Under the pieces are notes generated by a model. It was given only the letters and a program-made list of their open reading frames with translations. It was not told where the DNA came from and did not search any database. 64,000 nucleotides of DNA, taken from the NCBI RefSeq assembly GCF_049723905.1, contig NZ_JBJKFD010000001.1, positions 1,612,001 through 1,676,000 on the forward strand, read 5' to 3'. This DNA comes from G963665185 sp049723905 (GTDB lineage: Bacteria; Desulfobacterota; Desulfovibrionia; Desulfovibrionales; Desulfovibrionaceae). Below are positions 52,321 to 61,613 of this stretch, piece by piece (the first letter of the stretch is position 1; each line of letters begins with the position of its first letter). Made by a program: the position numbers and the translations under genes.

Positions 52321-52358
52321 GCGAATGACCAGAAATTGAGAAAATGAGTAAAAGCAGT

Positions 52359-52388
52359 ATATTAGGAGAAAAAAGAATTTTAAGGCAA
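52359..52388 (-). promoter_or_regulatory. Alternative sigma-70-like promoter upstream of gabT
   Basis: TTGCCT (52388-52383) and TAATAT (52364-52359) on the minus strand have an 18-bp spacer and sit next to the nearer palindrome. It competes with the sigma-54-like site as the start of the operon. A TyrR-like activator could use it. Confidence 0.4.
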
Positions 52389-52397
52389 ACTATCGCT

Positions 52398-52473
52398 GAT
52401 TCAAAAATGAATCATATGATTACAACTAACATATTGAAATTAAACAATTTATATATTGATTCATTTTTGAATC
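52398..52473. promoter_or_regulatory. Two mirror-copy palindromes upstream of gabT, probable activator sites
   Basis: GATTCAAAAATGAATC (52398-52413) and GATTCATTTTTGAATC (52458-52473) are exact reverse complements of each other. Each is a GATTCA-N4-TGAATC palindrome, and their starts are exactly 60 bp apart. They lie 80-170 bp upstream of the sigma-54-like promoter. The surrounding 330-base gap (52276-52607) holds no gene. Confidence 0.75.
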
Positions 52474-52607
52474 TAAAATATTAAAATACATAATTGGTAA
52501 ATTATGACATACAGACGCACTTTATTTCTCTCAAAATCCGCTTAAAAAGCCAGAAATCAAAAAATATCTTTATTTATCAGCATGTTATAAGTTAACTTTT
52601 TCGTTAT

Positions 52608-54299
52608 TTACTTCAATGGCGCTTCCAATCCATACTTCCGCAGCTTCCGCACCACCCCGGCCTGGCTGATCCCCAAAAGCTTTCCCATCTCCCTGGTGGT
52701 ACGGCAGACCTCACGGGCCTGGGCCAAGGCATCGCGTTCCACATCGTCGAGCCGCTCCTGCAGCGTAAGCAGGCACTTGTCGGGTTGCAGCGGCCTTTCT
52801 TCCGGAGAAGCCAGCACTGTATCCAGTGCCACCTCAAAGTCCCCGCCGTCGCTCAGGGCCGCGGCCTTCATAATCAACGCCTCAAGGTCGTGGGTATTGC
52901 CCGGGTACTCCTGCCGACCGAGCAGCGTCAGACAATAGGGCGTCATTTCCAGCCGCGTCTGCAGGATGGCATTGGCCCGTTCCAAAAACAATTCCGCCAA
53001 ACTCGGGATATCCTCGGCCCGTTCACGCAGGGGCGGGACATGCAGCGTAAACATGGCCAGCCGACGGTACAGGTCTTCCCGAAACAACCCGCGCGAGACC
53101 TGATTTTCCAGTCCGGAATGGGAGGTTACCAAAAGAAAACAGTCCAGCTTCTTTTCCTTGCGTCCCCCCACCGTTGTAAAACTCCCATCGTCCATGCAGC
53201 GCAAAAGCTTGGCCTGGGTCTGCATGGTCAGCGCGCCCACGTCGTCCAGCATGAGGGTGCCCTTTTCTGCCAACGAAAGTATCCCGGCCCTGGCCTTGCC
53301 CGATGTTCCAGGCACGGCACCCGCCACACAGCCGAACAATTCCGCATCCTGCAAAGCCGGAGGCAGAGCCGCGCAATTGATGTTCATAAACGGTCCGCCC
53401 GAGTGAACACCACAACGGTGGATGTACTGCGCCAGGGAATGCCTGCCTACGCCGGTTTCCCCGCTGATGAGAATGCATTGCGCTTCCAGCCGGGCAAACT
53501 TCAGCCCCATGTCCGCCACCAGCCGCATTTTGGGGCTGGCTGCAATCAGCTCGCTTTCGTCCTCGTTTTTCAGGGATATCTCGGTAAGCAGTTCACGGGC
53601 CTTATCCCGGGCCATGCGGGTTTCCTCCATGGAGGATCGCATGTTTTTCAGGTCGGTCACGTCGCGTTCGTTAACCACCACAAATTCTATTTCTCCATTT
53701 TCGTCATAATGCGGTGTGCCGGTTACATGCAGATATTTTCCCACGGGAATGACATGCTGTACAAAGCTGACCTGCCGCTTGCGCTCCAGCACTTCCATGG
53801 TCACCGACCTGTCCAGCAGCCCTTCCGCCAACACGTCGTGGATGAATCGCCCGACAACCTGCCTGGCGCGTACTCCGTTGAGACGTTCACTGGCCTTGTT
53901 GAGGGCACATACTCTGGCGTCAGCATCGGCCACCCAGATGCCGTCCGTGGCATTGTCGAACGCCTGCTTGAAAAAACGGAACGTCTTTTCCTGCTCCAAA
54001 TCCCTGCCCAACGGTTGCAGCATGACCACAAAGCCGACACTTTTCAGGGGGTAGACCTGGATAAGATGGCCGACGTCGTTGATACGCACCAAAGTACCGG
54101 ACGGAACCTCGCCCTTGATCCGAAAAACCGTGAGCACATCGCCCACCTCCATGGAAAAGCGGGCCACATGCTTCCCTGTGAAGCCGCCAGCCAGGGAACG
54201 ACCGGCCTTGTTGGCATCCACAATGCCGCCGTCCTTGTCCAGAATCAGAACCGGCTGCTTAAACATTTCCAAAGAGAGTTCAAGAATACGTTCGCTCAT
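52608..54299 (-). CDS. PAS-containing enhancer-binding-type regulator with degenerate AAA+ motifs
   Basis: The 563-residue protein has an N-terminal PAS-like region (1-100), a second PAS (about 105-220), a short coiled coil, an AAA+ domain (about 245-480) and a Fis-type helix-turn-helix (about 515-563, LLGISQAGVVRKLRKYGL). The architecture is that of sigma-54 activators such as RocR. Key motifs differ: Walker A is GETGVGRHS with Arg286 for lysine, the sigma-54-contacting GAFTGA loop reads GAVPGT (327-332), and Walker B ends LDD rather than LDE. It lies upstream of the polyamine operon on the same strand and probably controls it. Whether it still uses sigma-54 is open; TyrR is a precedent for a family member that does not. 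Confidence 0.87.
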   Translation of the reverse strand: MSERILELSLEMFKQPVLILDKDGGIVDANKAGRSLAGGFTGKHVARFSMEVGDVLTVFRIKGEVPSGTLVRINDVGHLIQVYPLKSVGFVVMLQPLGRDLEQEKTFRFFKQAFDNATDGIWVADADARVCALNKASERLNGVRARQVVGRFIHDVLAEGLLDRSVTMEVLERKRQVSFVQHVIPVGKYLHVTGTPHYDENGEIEFVVVNERDVTDLKNMRSSMEETRMARDKARELLTEISLKNEDESELIAASPKMRLVADMGLKFARLEAQCILISGETGVGRHSLAQYIHRCGVHSGGPFMNINCAALPPALQDAELFGCVAGAVPGTSGKARAGILSLAEKGTLMLDDVGALTMQTQAKLLRCMDDGSFTTVGGRKEKKLDCFLLVTSHSGLENQVSRGLFREDLYRRLAMFTLHVPPLRERAEDIPSLAELFLERANAILQTRLEMTPYCLTLLGRQEYPGNTHDLEALIMKAAALSDGGDFEVALDTVLASPEERPLQPDKCLLTLQERLDDVERDALAQAREVCRTTREMGKLLGISQAGVVRKLRKYGLEAPLK

Positions 54300-54586
54300 A
54301 CTTCATCCGGCTAAAAAATACGTCCATGCAAGCCACTTCACCGAGAGAACCAGATGGGAGTTCCGACCAGACACCATCCATCCGACCTGCGTTCCCGTCA
54401 ACAATGTCAGGGAGAATTTTATTGTGCAACTCTAGAAAAACAGAAAAATTCAAATACCAAGAGCGTAGCCCAAAGAAACAGCATACAACCCAAAAAACCG
54501 GCAAACGGCTCCCCGCTTACCGGCCTCAAAAACACACACCGCCCCTTTTTCCGCCCGGGACGAACGAAAAGGGACTCAGCCTTCAA

Positions 54587-55855
54587 TCAAACAATCTGCT
54601 CCCAGGCGGCCCCATGCTGCCTGGCAACCTCCACCCCTTTGTCGGAGTAGAGCGGTGGATCATCGTAGACAGCAACCTCTTTGCCCAGGCTACGCCCATC
54701 TAGGGCCTGTTCCAGCTTGTCCATAAAAACATCTTTCAAATTTTTAAACAACAGATCCGAACTGCCGTTATTGCTATGTGCAGCTCTGGAAAATACCCGC
54801 CCAACAGCAGACAAGCCGACATCATCCTGGGCAACGGAGTTTTCCACTCCTGCCGCTTGCCCGTTTGCGGATGTAACAGAAGTTGAATCCAACGCGCTTA
54901 TCGCCGAACGCCCGAACAACGCCCCAGCCAGGGCTTCTGCACTTTTCCCAAGTGTACTTTCCGCATCTTCCGTGTAGTTGTTTCGGTAGGCGTTGCGAAA
55001 ATAGGTATCCAGCCTGTCCATAGCCGCCTCAACCACCTGCTGCATGCCCGGTGCACCTTCTTCCCGGCCGTACAGGGAATTGAGCCTGGAGTAATAAACC
55101 TGCTGCGTTGCTTTGATGGCATCTTCAACAATATCCCCGGCGCCCTCTACTTCTTTGTCTGGGTCTTCTTTGTCTGGCGCTTTTTCATTTGGCAGCTTTT
55201 GGCCCCCATTCACGGCTAATGCGTTTTTCTCTTTGGAAAAGGCGCTTTTGGTGGCTCCAAGTTGTGTTGCAAACCCTTGGTTCAAAGAGTCCTGTCCGCC
55301 CAAATTCTGTTCACGGAATTTGGAGAAGTTTTTAATCTCCATGCTCTGCCCTTCGAAATCCGCAAACACGAGATAGCTGAATTGATCAAACAATTCATTA
55401 TGAAGCGTCCGGCCACTCTGCGCCCCTATATCTAAAAGGTGCTTACGGGCCACTTCCGAAACATCGGAAAGAAAATTCTGCACCACGGAACGGGCGGAAT
55501 CGTAGTTTCCATTTTTAAGATGCTGCTCGAGCGACGAAACAAAGCCATCGTACTTTTCCGAGGAAATACCCTTTTCCACCCAGCTTCCGTCAGAGCCGAA
55601 TTTACTAAGGAAAAGGTCTTTAAATTGAGACATTACCCCCGCCATCGCCTCATCTGCCCGAGATGGCAGGGACACCGAATCGACTTTCTCCACAACAAGT
55701 TTTGCAGGGATAACGACAGGTGCTAGCCTTTCTGCCAGTTCGTCCAACTCACTCGTATCAATCGCCGGAAAACTATTGGGGTCTGCTTTCTGCCGGGCAG
55801 GCGTGGAGGACATGGATGCTGAATAAGAGGATGAAACAACGTTGTTCGCAATCAT
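54587..55855 (-). CDS. Protein of unknown function, paralogue of the upstream gene
   Basis: The 422-residue protein has a Ser-rich N-terminus (MIANNVVSSSYSASMSSTPA) and no Sec signal or membrane segment. It shares with the protein encoded at 55920 three blocks: YDSARSVVQNFLSDVSEVARKHLLDIG (about 118-144), YSRLNSLYGREEGAPGMQQ to NNYTEDAES (about 255-300), and LFKNLKDVFMDKLEQALDGRSL near the C-terminus. It looks largely helical. GGGGGGAACGT precedes the ATG. I do not recognise the family. The Ser/Thr-rich leader is of the kind seen on substrates of flagellar-type export, but that is only a resemblance. Confidence 0.7.
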   Translation of the reverse strand: MIANNVVSSSYSASMSSTPARQKADPNSFPAIDTSELDELAERLAPVVIPAKLVVEKVDSVSLPSRADEAMAGVMSQFKDLFLSKFGSDGSWVEKGISSEKYDGFVSSLEQHLKNGNYDSARSVVQNFLSDVSEVARKHLLDIGAQSGRTLHNELFDQFSYLVFADFEGQSMEIKNFSKFREQNLGGQDSLNQGFATQLGATKSAFSKEKNALAVNGGQKLPNEKAPDKEDPDKEVEGAGDIVEDAIKATQQVYYSRLNSLYGREEGAPGMQQVVEAAMDRLDTYFRNAYRNNYTEDAESTLGKSAEALAGALFGRSAISALDSTSVTSANGQAAGVENSVAQDDVGLSAVGRVFSRAAHSNNGSSDLLFKNLKDVFMDKLEQALDGRSLGKEVAVYDDPPLYSDKGVEVARQHGAAWEQIV

Positions 55856-55919
55856 ACGTTCCCCCCAAAAATCACATGGCCGTTCTCTATCATCTCAAAT
55901 GCCGCCGAGTCACAAAATC

Positions 55920-57257
55920 CTACACCGTCTTGTCCATGGTGTTGCCCTGCTGCTTCAGAAGTTCCAGCTCTTCGTTGGTGTAGTGACGCCCTTTTAAAGT
56001 GACGGTTATCACCTGAGCCAGCTTGCGCCCGTCCAGCCTTTCCAAAAGACGGTCCATGAAAATGTTGTCCAGCCCGGCAAAAACTTCATCGGTAACGCCC
56101 ACACCACTTCCTGCAGCCCTACTGTAAAGGTTCCCCAAATTCGGCAGGTCTTTTGTAAGCTCGGCGTAGACTTCACTATAAAGCTTTTTTTCCTCGGACA
56201 TGGATCCGTTGGACATCATCTTTGCCCTCAATCCAGCCTGGGCTGCGGCGTCAGCCTCACGGTCCACCAAATTCTGCATCCCTATTTGCCCGAACAAGGC
56301 TCCGGCAAACATCTCGGCGCCCTTTTGCATCACGCTTTCAGCGTCTTCCGAGTAGTTGTTTTGGTAGGCATTGCGAAAGAGCGAATCCATCTTCCCCATA
56401 ACCGCTTCAATGGCATTTTGCAGTCCGGGCGCTCCGGATTCTTTCCCGTACATGGCATCAAGACGGTTCGTGTACAGATCATGAATTTCTTCGACCAACC
56501 CGCCGATAAGATCATCGGCCATGCCCGGCTCTTCACCATCGGGAATCCTGGTCGGGTCCCGGCGGTCCATGACGGTCATTCCGTCATCGTTCTTGTATCC
56601 GCTTATTTTCTGACCATCATCAGTCGTAATCGTTGTATACTCGCCAAGGGAGTCCCTCTGGTTGACACTTTTCTCCCCCGCACCAGGCACGCTATCCACG
56701 GTCTTGCCCAGCGCCTCGCCCTGCCCCCCACTCGGAGCACCATCGGCATAGGCAAGGTCCCCGAAACCTTCCGTAAAGCTTTTGCGCAAGGTGCTGCTGG
56801 AACGGCTGCCGATCTGCCGAATCTTTCTTCCAGCAATCTCTGCCAGCTCACCCAAAAAATCGCGCATCCTCTTGCGTGCGCCATCCCAATTGTTCGACTT
56901 GAGTTCCTCGTCCAACCGAACCGAGAACTCTTGAAATTTATCCTGGGGCATGCTTTGCGCCAGCCATTCCCCTTCCGGGTCAAACTCCTTGATGAACCGA
57001 TCGACAAATTCCGTCTGAGCCGCATCCACGGCATCTTCCGCTCGTTCTCTCAACTCTTTGGTGCTGACACGTCGCAACAGAATGTCCTGCACCTCCACAC
57101 CAGTCCCCAGCGCGTCAGTCCCCGGAGCAACAAACCCGGACTGTTCCGCAATGCTCTTCGTACCGTTTTGCACGGAAACGCTCCGCATCTTTTGGGCAAA
57201 CGAAGTGGAAGAAGAGGAAGCAGCGGCAAACGAACTGTTTATATTTCCGATCGGCAT
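55920..57257 (-). CDS. Protein of unknown function, paralogue of the downstream gene
   Basis: The 445-residue protein starts MPIGNINSSFAAASSSSTSFAQKM, again Ser-rich without a signal peptide. The blocks shared with its neighbour are WDGARKRMRDFLGELAEIAGRKIRQIG, YTNRLDAMYGKESGAPGLQN to NNYSEDAES, and VFAGLDNIFMDRLLERLDGRKL. The middle differs in length and sequence. The ATG at 57257 has TTTGGGAG upstream; the frame's TTG twelve bases earlier is less likely. The 64-base gap to the second copy suggests one transcript and a tandem duplication followed by divergence. Function unknown. Confidence 0.72.
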   Translation of the reverse strand: MPIGNINSSFAAASSSSTSFAQKMRSVSVQNGTKSIAEQSGFVAPGTDALGTGVEVQDILLRRVSTKELRERAEDAVDAAQTEFVDRFIKEFDPEGEWLAQSMPQDKFQEFSVRLDEELKSNNWDGARKRMRDFLGELAEIAGRKIRQIGSRSSSTLRKSFTEGFGDLAYADGAPSGGQGEALGKTVDSVPGAGEKSVNQRDSLGEYTTITTDDGQKISGYKNDDGMTVMDRRDPTRIPDGEEPGMADDLIGGLVEEIHDLYTNRLDAMYGKESGAPGLQNAIEAVMGKMDSLFRNAYQNNYSEDAESVMQKGAEMFAGALFGQIGMQNLVDREADAAAQAGLRAKMMSNGSMSEEKKLYSEVYAELTKDLPNLGNLYSRAAGSGVGVTDEVFAGLDNIFMDRLLERLDGRKLAQVITVTLKGRHYTNEELELLKQQGNTMDKTV

Positions 57258-57365
57258 GGGCACTCCCAAAAAGAAAGGATTAAATAATCACTATTTTCTA
57301 TTTCGGTTCGTTGGAGCGCAACATTTAGGTCAAGAAGGCGTCTTTCAAAACAAAATACAAATTTC

Positions 57366-57403
57366 ATATAAAAAAAGAGCGCCCCCCGTGGGAGGCGCTC
57401 TTT
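57366..57403 (-). terminator. Intrinsic terminator of the amino-acid ABC operon
   Basis: On the minus strand AAAGAGCGCC pairs perfectly with GGCGCTCTTT around a short C/G loop, and a T-rich run follows. It lies about 35 bases after the permease stop. Confidence 0.92.
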
Positions 57404-57437
57404 GAATAGCTAAATAATATGTAGTAACGCAGCCTGT

Positions 57438-59234
57438 CTACATTTCCAGGTTCACCCTTTCCGGACTCAGCTTGCGTTCCAGCCTGTTGGCCACAATGCT
57501 CATAAGGTAGCAGCAGACAAAATACAGCGTCGCCACCGTGGTGTAGACCTCGAAGGGATAGACCATGAGACGGTTGTTCAGCCCCTGAGCCACAAAGGTC
57601 AGTTCCAGAACGCCGATGACATAGGCCAGCGAGGTATCTTTGAAAATGGCAATGAACTGGCCGACAATGGCCGGAATCATCTGCTTGAGAGCCTGCGGCA
57701 AAATGACCTTGCGCATGGTCTGGAAATAGGAAAGCCCCGTTGAAAACGCGGCTTCGAACTGCCCGGCAGGGATGTTCTCTATGCCCGCACGCACAATTTC
57801 GGCCAGATACGCCCCAGTGAACACGGTAAGAGCTATAGTGGCGCTCCAGAACACGTCGAAGAACGTGTTGAACAGCACGGGGATGAAGAAATAAATCCAG
57901 AAAATGACCATGATCAGCGGCACGCCGCGAATACATTCAATGTAGATCGTAGCCGGAACGCGGAACAGGAGGTTGTTCGACGTCCTTCCCAGACCGGCGA
58001 CAAGGCCGATGAAAAAGCTCACCGTAATGGCGATGACCGACATCAGGATGGAATAGGCCAATCCGCCCAGTCCCCAGAACAGCTCGTTGGGGCCTCCATT
58101 GGGAAAACGCCAGATGAGCAGCAGGGAGATGTTGTCGCCGATGATTTTCCAGTTGAAGTGGTACAGGCCGTACAGGGCCTTGCCCAGCAGTCCCAAAAGG
58201 GCCAGCAGGAAAAAAATCTTCAACGCCCAGGAGACCAGCCACCAGACTTTTTTGAAAAAGGCGAGCCATGCGGCCCGAGTCTGGGAGTAGCTCAGCGAGG
58301 CTCCCCTGGACTGGCGGCGCTGCAAACGGAAGAGAGCCAGCCGGGAAAGCATCGAGGTAACGGCCCCGCCTTCCGCTCTGGCCAAGGCGCGCTTGGCCAT
58401 GGACTCTATTTTCATCCGGGTGTTTATCTTGTTCATTATGCCGGAAATAATCAGCGAAAGAGCAAGATACAGCAGCGTGGCCGCGGTGGTCGCCTCAAAC
58501 CCCTTGAATGTGAGGGACTCTACCTGCTGGGCCTGCCAGCAGAGCTCGGCCACGCCAACCACCATAGCCAGGGAGGAGTTCTTCATGTTGTTCAGGAACT
58601 CGCTTCCCAGGGGCGGAATGATGTTGCGGAAGGCAATGGGCAGGATGATGCGGGTCAGCACCTGAACGTAGTTCAGCCCCGAGGAATACGCCGCTTCCAG
58701 CAAGCCCTTGTTGATGGACTGCAAACCGGCACGGATGACCTCGGCCATGAACGCCCCGGTGTACATTCCAAGGCCAAGGGTGGCACTCCAGAATTCGAAC
58801 CCGAAGGTGACGCCGAACATCTCGAAACCCAGATTGAAAACCCAGTCCCTGGCCACCTCGGGAAGCCCCATGGGGAAGGCGAAGTACCAGAAGAAAAGTT
58901 GTACCAGCAATGGCGTGTTGCGGAAAAATTCAACATATGCCGTGGAGAGCCAGCTCATTGGCCGGAACTTGGACAGACGGCCAAGCCCGAAAAATATACC
59001 CAACCCAAGGGCCAGGATGGAACTGACCACGGAAATGAAGACCGTTATCTTGACGCCCTTGAGCAGTTCCAGCCCGAAAACCTGCCCATAGGTGGGGTTT
59101 TTGGCGTACAGAACGCTCCAATCGAAAGCGTAGCCGAAATTGAAAACCCATCCCCAATAGTAGATCATGCCCACCATGAACAGCAGCAGGCTGATGATCT
59201 GCACCCATCTTTTTTCAAACCAAAAACGTATCAT
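57438..59234 (-). CDS. Fused double-domain polar amino-acid ABC permease
   Basis: The 598-residue protein holds two complete HisMQ/GltJK-type permease domains. The first (about 50-270) has the EAA loop LLEAAYSSGLNYVQVLTRIILPIAF. The second (about 390-590) has QFEAAFSTGLSYFQTMRKVILPQAL. A basic linker with one extra membrane segment joins them. In most bacteria these are separate proteins (for example GltJ and GltK). The fusion fixes a one-to-one ratio of the two halves. It is the last gene of the operon after the binding protein. Confidence 0.92.
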   Translation of the reverse strand: MIRFWFEKRWVQIISLLLFMVGMIYYWGWVFNFGYAFDWSVLYAKNPTYGQVFGLELLKGVKITVFISVVSSILALGLGIFFGLGRLSKFRPMSWLSTAYVEFFRNTPLLVQLFFWYFAFPMGLPEVARDWVFNLGFEMFGVTFGFEFWSATLGLGMYTGAFMAEVIRAGLQSINKGLLEAAYSSGLNYVQVLTRIILPIAFRNIIPPLGSEFLNNMKNSSLAMVVGVAELCWQAQQVESLTFKGFEATTAATLLYLALSLIISGIMNKINTRMKIESMAKRALARAEGGAVTSMLSRLALFRLQRRQSRGASLSYSQTRAAWLAFFKKVWWLVSWALKIFFLLALLGLLGKALYGLYHFNWKIIGDNISLLLIWRFPNGGPNELFWGLGGLAYSILMSVIAITVSFFIGLVAGLGRTSNNLLFRVPATIYIECIRGVPLIMVIFWIYFFIPVLFNTFFDVFWSATIALTVFTGAYLAEIVRAGIENIPAGQFEAAFSTGLSYFQTMRKVILPQALKQMIPAIVGQFIAIFKDTSLAYVIGVLELTFVAQGLNNRLMVYPFEVYTTVATLYFVCCYLMSIVANRLERKLSPERVNLEM

Positions 59235-59306
59235 GTAGTGACTTCAAAAAGGCACGGGCCCGGTTGTCCGAGCCCATGCCATTAAGTTGCGGTTGTTCCC
59301 TTCAGC

Positions 59307-60134
59307 CTACGGCCACATTTCGATCTTTTCGGTCATGGGGAACTCATAGGCAGTTCCGGGACCGTACCACTTGTTGTAGATCTTCATGTAGGTGCCGTCC
59401 GTCCATATGTCCTGGATGGCAAAGTTCACGGCGTCGCGGAACTTGGAATCATCCTCGGGAAGGCCGATGCCGTAAGGTTCGTCGCTGATGAAATCGCCGA
59501 TCAGCTCATACTTGCCGGGTTCCTTGGCGGCATAGCCCAGCAGGATGGTGGAGTCGGTGGACCATCCGGCAACACGACCCATCTGCAGGGCCTGGAAACA
59601 TTCGGATTCCTTCTGAAAGGAAATCACGTTCTTGTCGGCCTTGTCGTCGCCCAGGGACTTCAGCTTGTTGCGGGCGTTGATTTCGGAAGTGGTGCCCTGC
59701 ATGGAAGCAATTTTCTTGCCCTTCAGGTCGTTCCAGTCCTTGTACTTGCCCTTTTTGACCAGCACTTTCTGGCCGTCGAAAAAGTAGGTGATGGTGAAAT
59801 CGATGGATTTGTCGCGTTCACGCTTGTGCGTCATGTTGGCTACGGACATATCAATGCGGCCCTGCTGCACAAAGGCGATACGGGTCTTGTTGTTGACGGG
59901 TACGCGATCCAGCTTGCAGCCGAGACGATTGGCAATTTCCTCGGCAATGTCCACGTCGAAGCCGACCCACTGGTTCTGGTCGTTGTAGAAGGCTCCGGGA
60001 ATGGAGTCGGTCATGATGCCGGCACGCAGGACTTTGTCCTTCATGACCTTGTCGTAGGTTGCACCGGCCAGGGCCAGGGAAGCCGCTGCCATTACGAGCA
60101 GAGCGGCCAGAATGGAAGCTTTGACCATTCTCAT
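59307..60134 (-). CDS. Glutamate/aspartate-type periplasmic binding protein
   Basis: The 275-residue protein has a signal peptide (MRMVKASILAALLVMAAASLALA) and a type 3 amino-acid binding fold: VLRAGIMTDSIPGAFYNDQNQWVGFDVDIAEEIANRLG, KTRIAFVQQGRIDMSVANMTHKRERDKSIDFTITYFFDGQKVLVKKG, then MQGTTSE. This is the GltI/DEBP pattern with the conserved arginine in the ligand site. It lies between the ATPase and the fused permease. The 196-base gap before it contains a GCCCGG/CCGGGC hairpin at 60243-60259, which may allow more binding protein than ATPase to be made. Confidence 0.9.
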   Translation of the reverse strand: MRMVKASILAALLVMAAASLALAGATYDKVMKDKVLRAGIMTDSIPGAFYNDQNQWVGFDVDIAEEIANRLGCKLDRVPVNNKTRIAFVQQGRIDMSVANMTHKRERDKSIDFTITYFFDGQKVLVKKGKYKDWNDLKGKKIASMQGTTSEINARNKLKSLGDDKADKNVISFQKESECFQALQMGRVAGWSTDSTILLGYAAKEPGKYELIGDFISDEPYGIGLPEDDSKFRDAVNFAIQDIWTDGTYMKIYNKWYGPGTAYEFPMTEKIEMWP

Positions 60135-60330
60135 GAATACACCCCTTTAGTTTGGTTGTTGAAAACTCGAGCAATCATCCCTTTCGAAAAGAAGATACGG
60201 CACTGACGGAGCCGTTTCCTCCTCCCGTTTTTCCATACACAGGCCCGGACTTGCCGGGCGGTTCATCATCCCTTGCCCGAACGTACGCGCCGCAGGTTGC
60301 CCAGTGATTCTCCAATCAGGCCGAGTAGGC

Positions 60331-61059
60331 CTAGTGGGAGAGAATCTTGCTGAGAAACTCCTTGGAACGGTCGGATTTCGGATTGGTGAAAAATTCTTCG
60401 GGCGTGTTTTCCTCCACCAGGATGCCTTCATCCATAAACACAACCCTGTCCGCCACCTCGCGGGCAAACCCCATCTCGTGGGTCACGCAGGCCATGGTCA
60501 TGCCGTCGCGGGCAAGGGCCTTCATAACGTCCAGAACCTCGTTGATCATTTCAGGGTCCAGAGCCGATGTGGGCTCGTCGAAAAGCATGATTTTGGGGCG
60601 CATGGCCAAACCGCGGGCAATGGCCACCCGCTGCTGCTGCCCCCCGGAAAGCTGGGAAGGATAGGCATGGGCCTTGTCCGGAATATTGACCTTTTCCAAC
60701 AGCTCCATGCCCAGGGCGTTGGCTTCGGAACGCCCCATTTTGCGGACCATCACCGGAGCCAGAGTCACGTTTTCCAGAACGGTCATATGCGGATACAGGT
60801 TGAATTGCTGAAAGACGAAACCGACCTCCGCCCGAAGCATGGTCAGGTTCAAGGTCATGTCGCCAAGGTTGGTCCCATCGACGGTGATGGTGCCTTTTTG
60901 AATGGGCTCGAGGCGGTTGATGCAGCGGATGAGGGTACTCTTGCCAGACCCGCTCGGACCGCAGATGACCACGACCTCGCCCTTGGTTATGTGCAGGTTG
61001 ACATCCTGCAAAACGTGGTGTTCGCCATACCACTTGTTCACTTTCTCAAATCGGATCAC
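60331..61059 (-). CDS. Polar amino-acid ABC transporter ATP-binding protein (GlnQ/GltL-like)
   Basis: The 242-residue protein has Walker A GPSGSGKST, Q-loop FVFQQFNLYPHMTVLENVTLAP, signature LSGGQQQR, Walker B IMLFDEP and the switch histidine in VTHEMGFAREVADRVVFMDEG. All of these are typical of the PAAT family. The start is a GTG preceded by CGGGAG. It is the first gene of the operon. The 306-base region upstream (61060-61365) is AT-rich and must hold promoters for this gene and the divergent small gene; I could not assign hexamers with confidence. Confidence 0.94.
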   Translation of the reverse strand: MIRFEKVNKWYGEHHVLQDVNLHITKGEVVVICGPSGSGKSTLIRCINRLEPIQKGTITVDGTNLGDMTLNLTMLRAEVGFVFQQFNLYPHMTVLENVTLAPVMVRKMGRSEANALGMELLEKVNIPDKAHAYPSQLSGGQQQRVAIARGLAMRPKIMLFDEPTSALDPEMINEVLDVMKALARDGMTMACVTHEMGFAREVADRVVFMDEGILVEENTPEEFFTNPKSDRSKEFLSKILSH

Positions 61060-61365
61060 TCGAAACTCCCGAAAACTCGATTACTGAATTCGCCTTGTTA
61101 ACAAAATCAGACCCTTCCAACAAGCCAAGGCAGGAAAAACTTTGGCATTTTATCAAAATAAGCAAAAAAATATCTCTGTTTTTAATAAATACGGAACTTT
61201 CGAACCAGCTGTTCGCGATAAACGCATTGCCTTGACAGCAGGGGGGAAGAAGGGATTACAATATACATCGGGTTGTGCCCTTCCCTTGTCTGTAAATCTT
61301 TGCAATATACACATCCAGTGGTAACGCAACTTACGAGATTACGAGCGCAAAGGATCTCTAGCCTT

Positions 61366-61605
61366 ATGGATGCATTCGTCTTTATGTTCGTCATAATTGC
61401 AATTGTTCTGGAATTGCTCTTTTTCCTTTCTCATTACGACAAGCACCGGAACAAACTTGCCAAGCGCAAATACGAATTCAGATTTCTGGAAACCAAAGTA
61501 TCTGCAAAAATAGATGCTTTGAATGCCGAAGTGGAATTGCTGGAGCATGAAGCTGAAACAGCCCGAGCACAACTCAGCAGTGCTGAACACAATTCCGGAG
61601 TATAA
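61366..61605 (+). CDS. Small membrane-anchored coiled-coil protein
   Basis: The 79-residue protein has one N-terminal membrane segment (AFVFMFVIIAIVLELLFFL) followed by a basic stretch (KHRNKLAKRKYEF) and a heptad-rich helix to the end. This is the topology of a short inner-membrane anchor with a cytosolic coiled coil. AAGGATCT precedes the ATG; the frame upstream is not conserved. It forms a pair with the next gene, which has the same plan, so the two may assemble together. No family is recognised. Confidence 0.65.
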   Translation: MDAFVFMFVIIAIVLELLFFLSHYDKHRNKLAKRKYEFRFLETKVSAKIDALNAEVELLEHEAETARAQLSSAEHNSGV

Positions 61606-61613
61606 ATTCTGCC

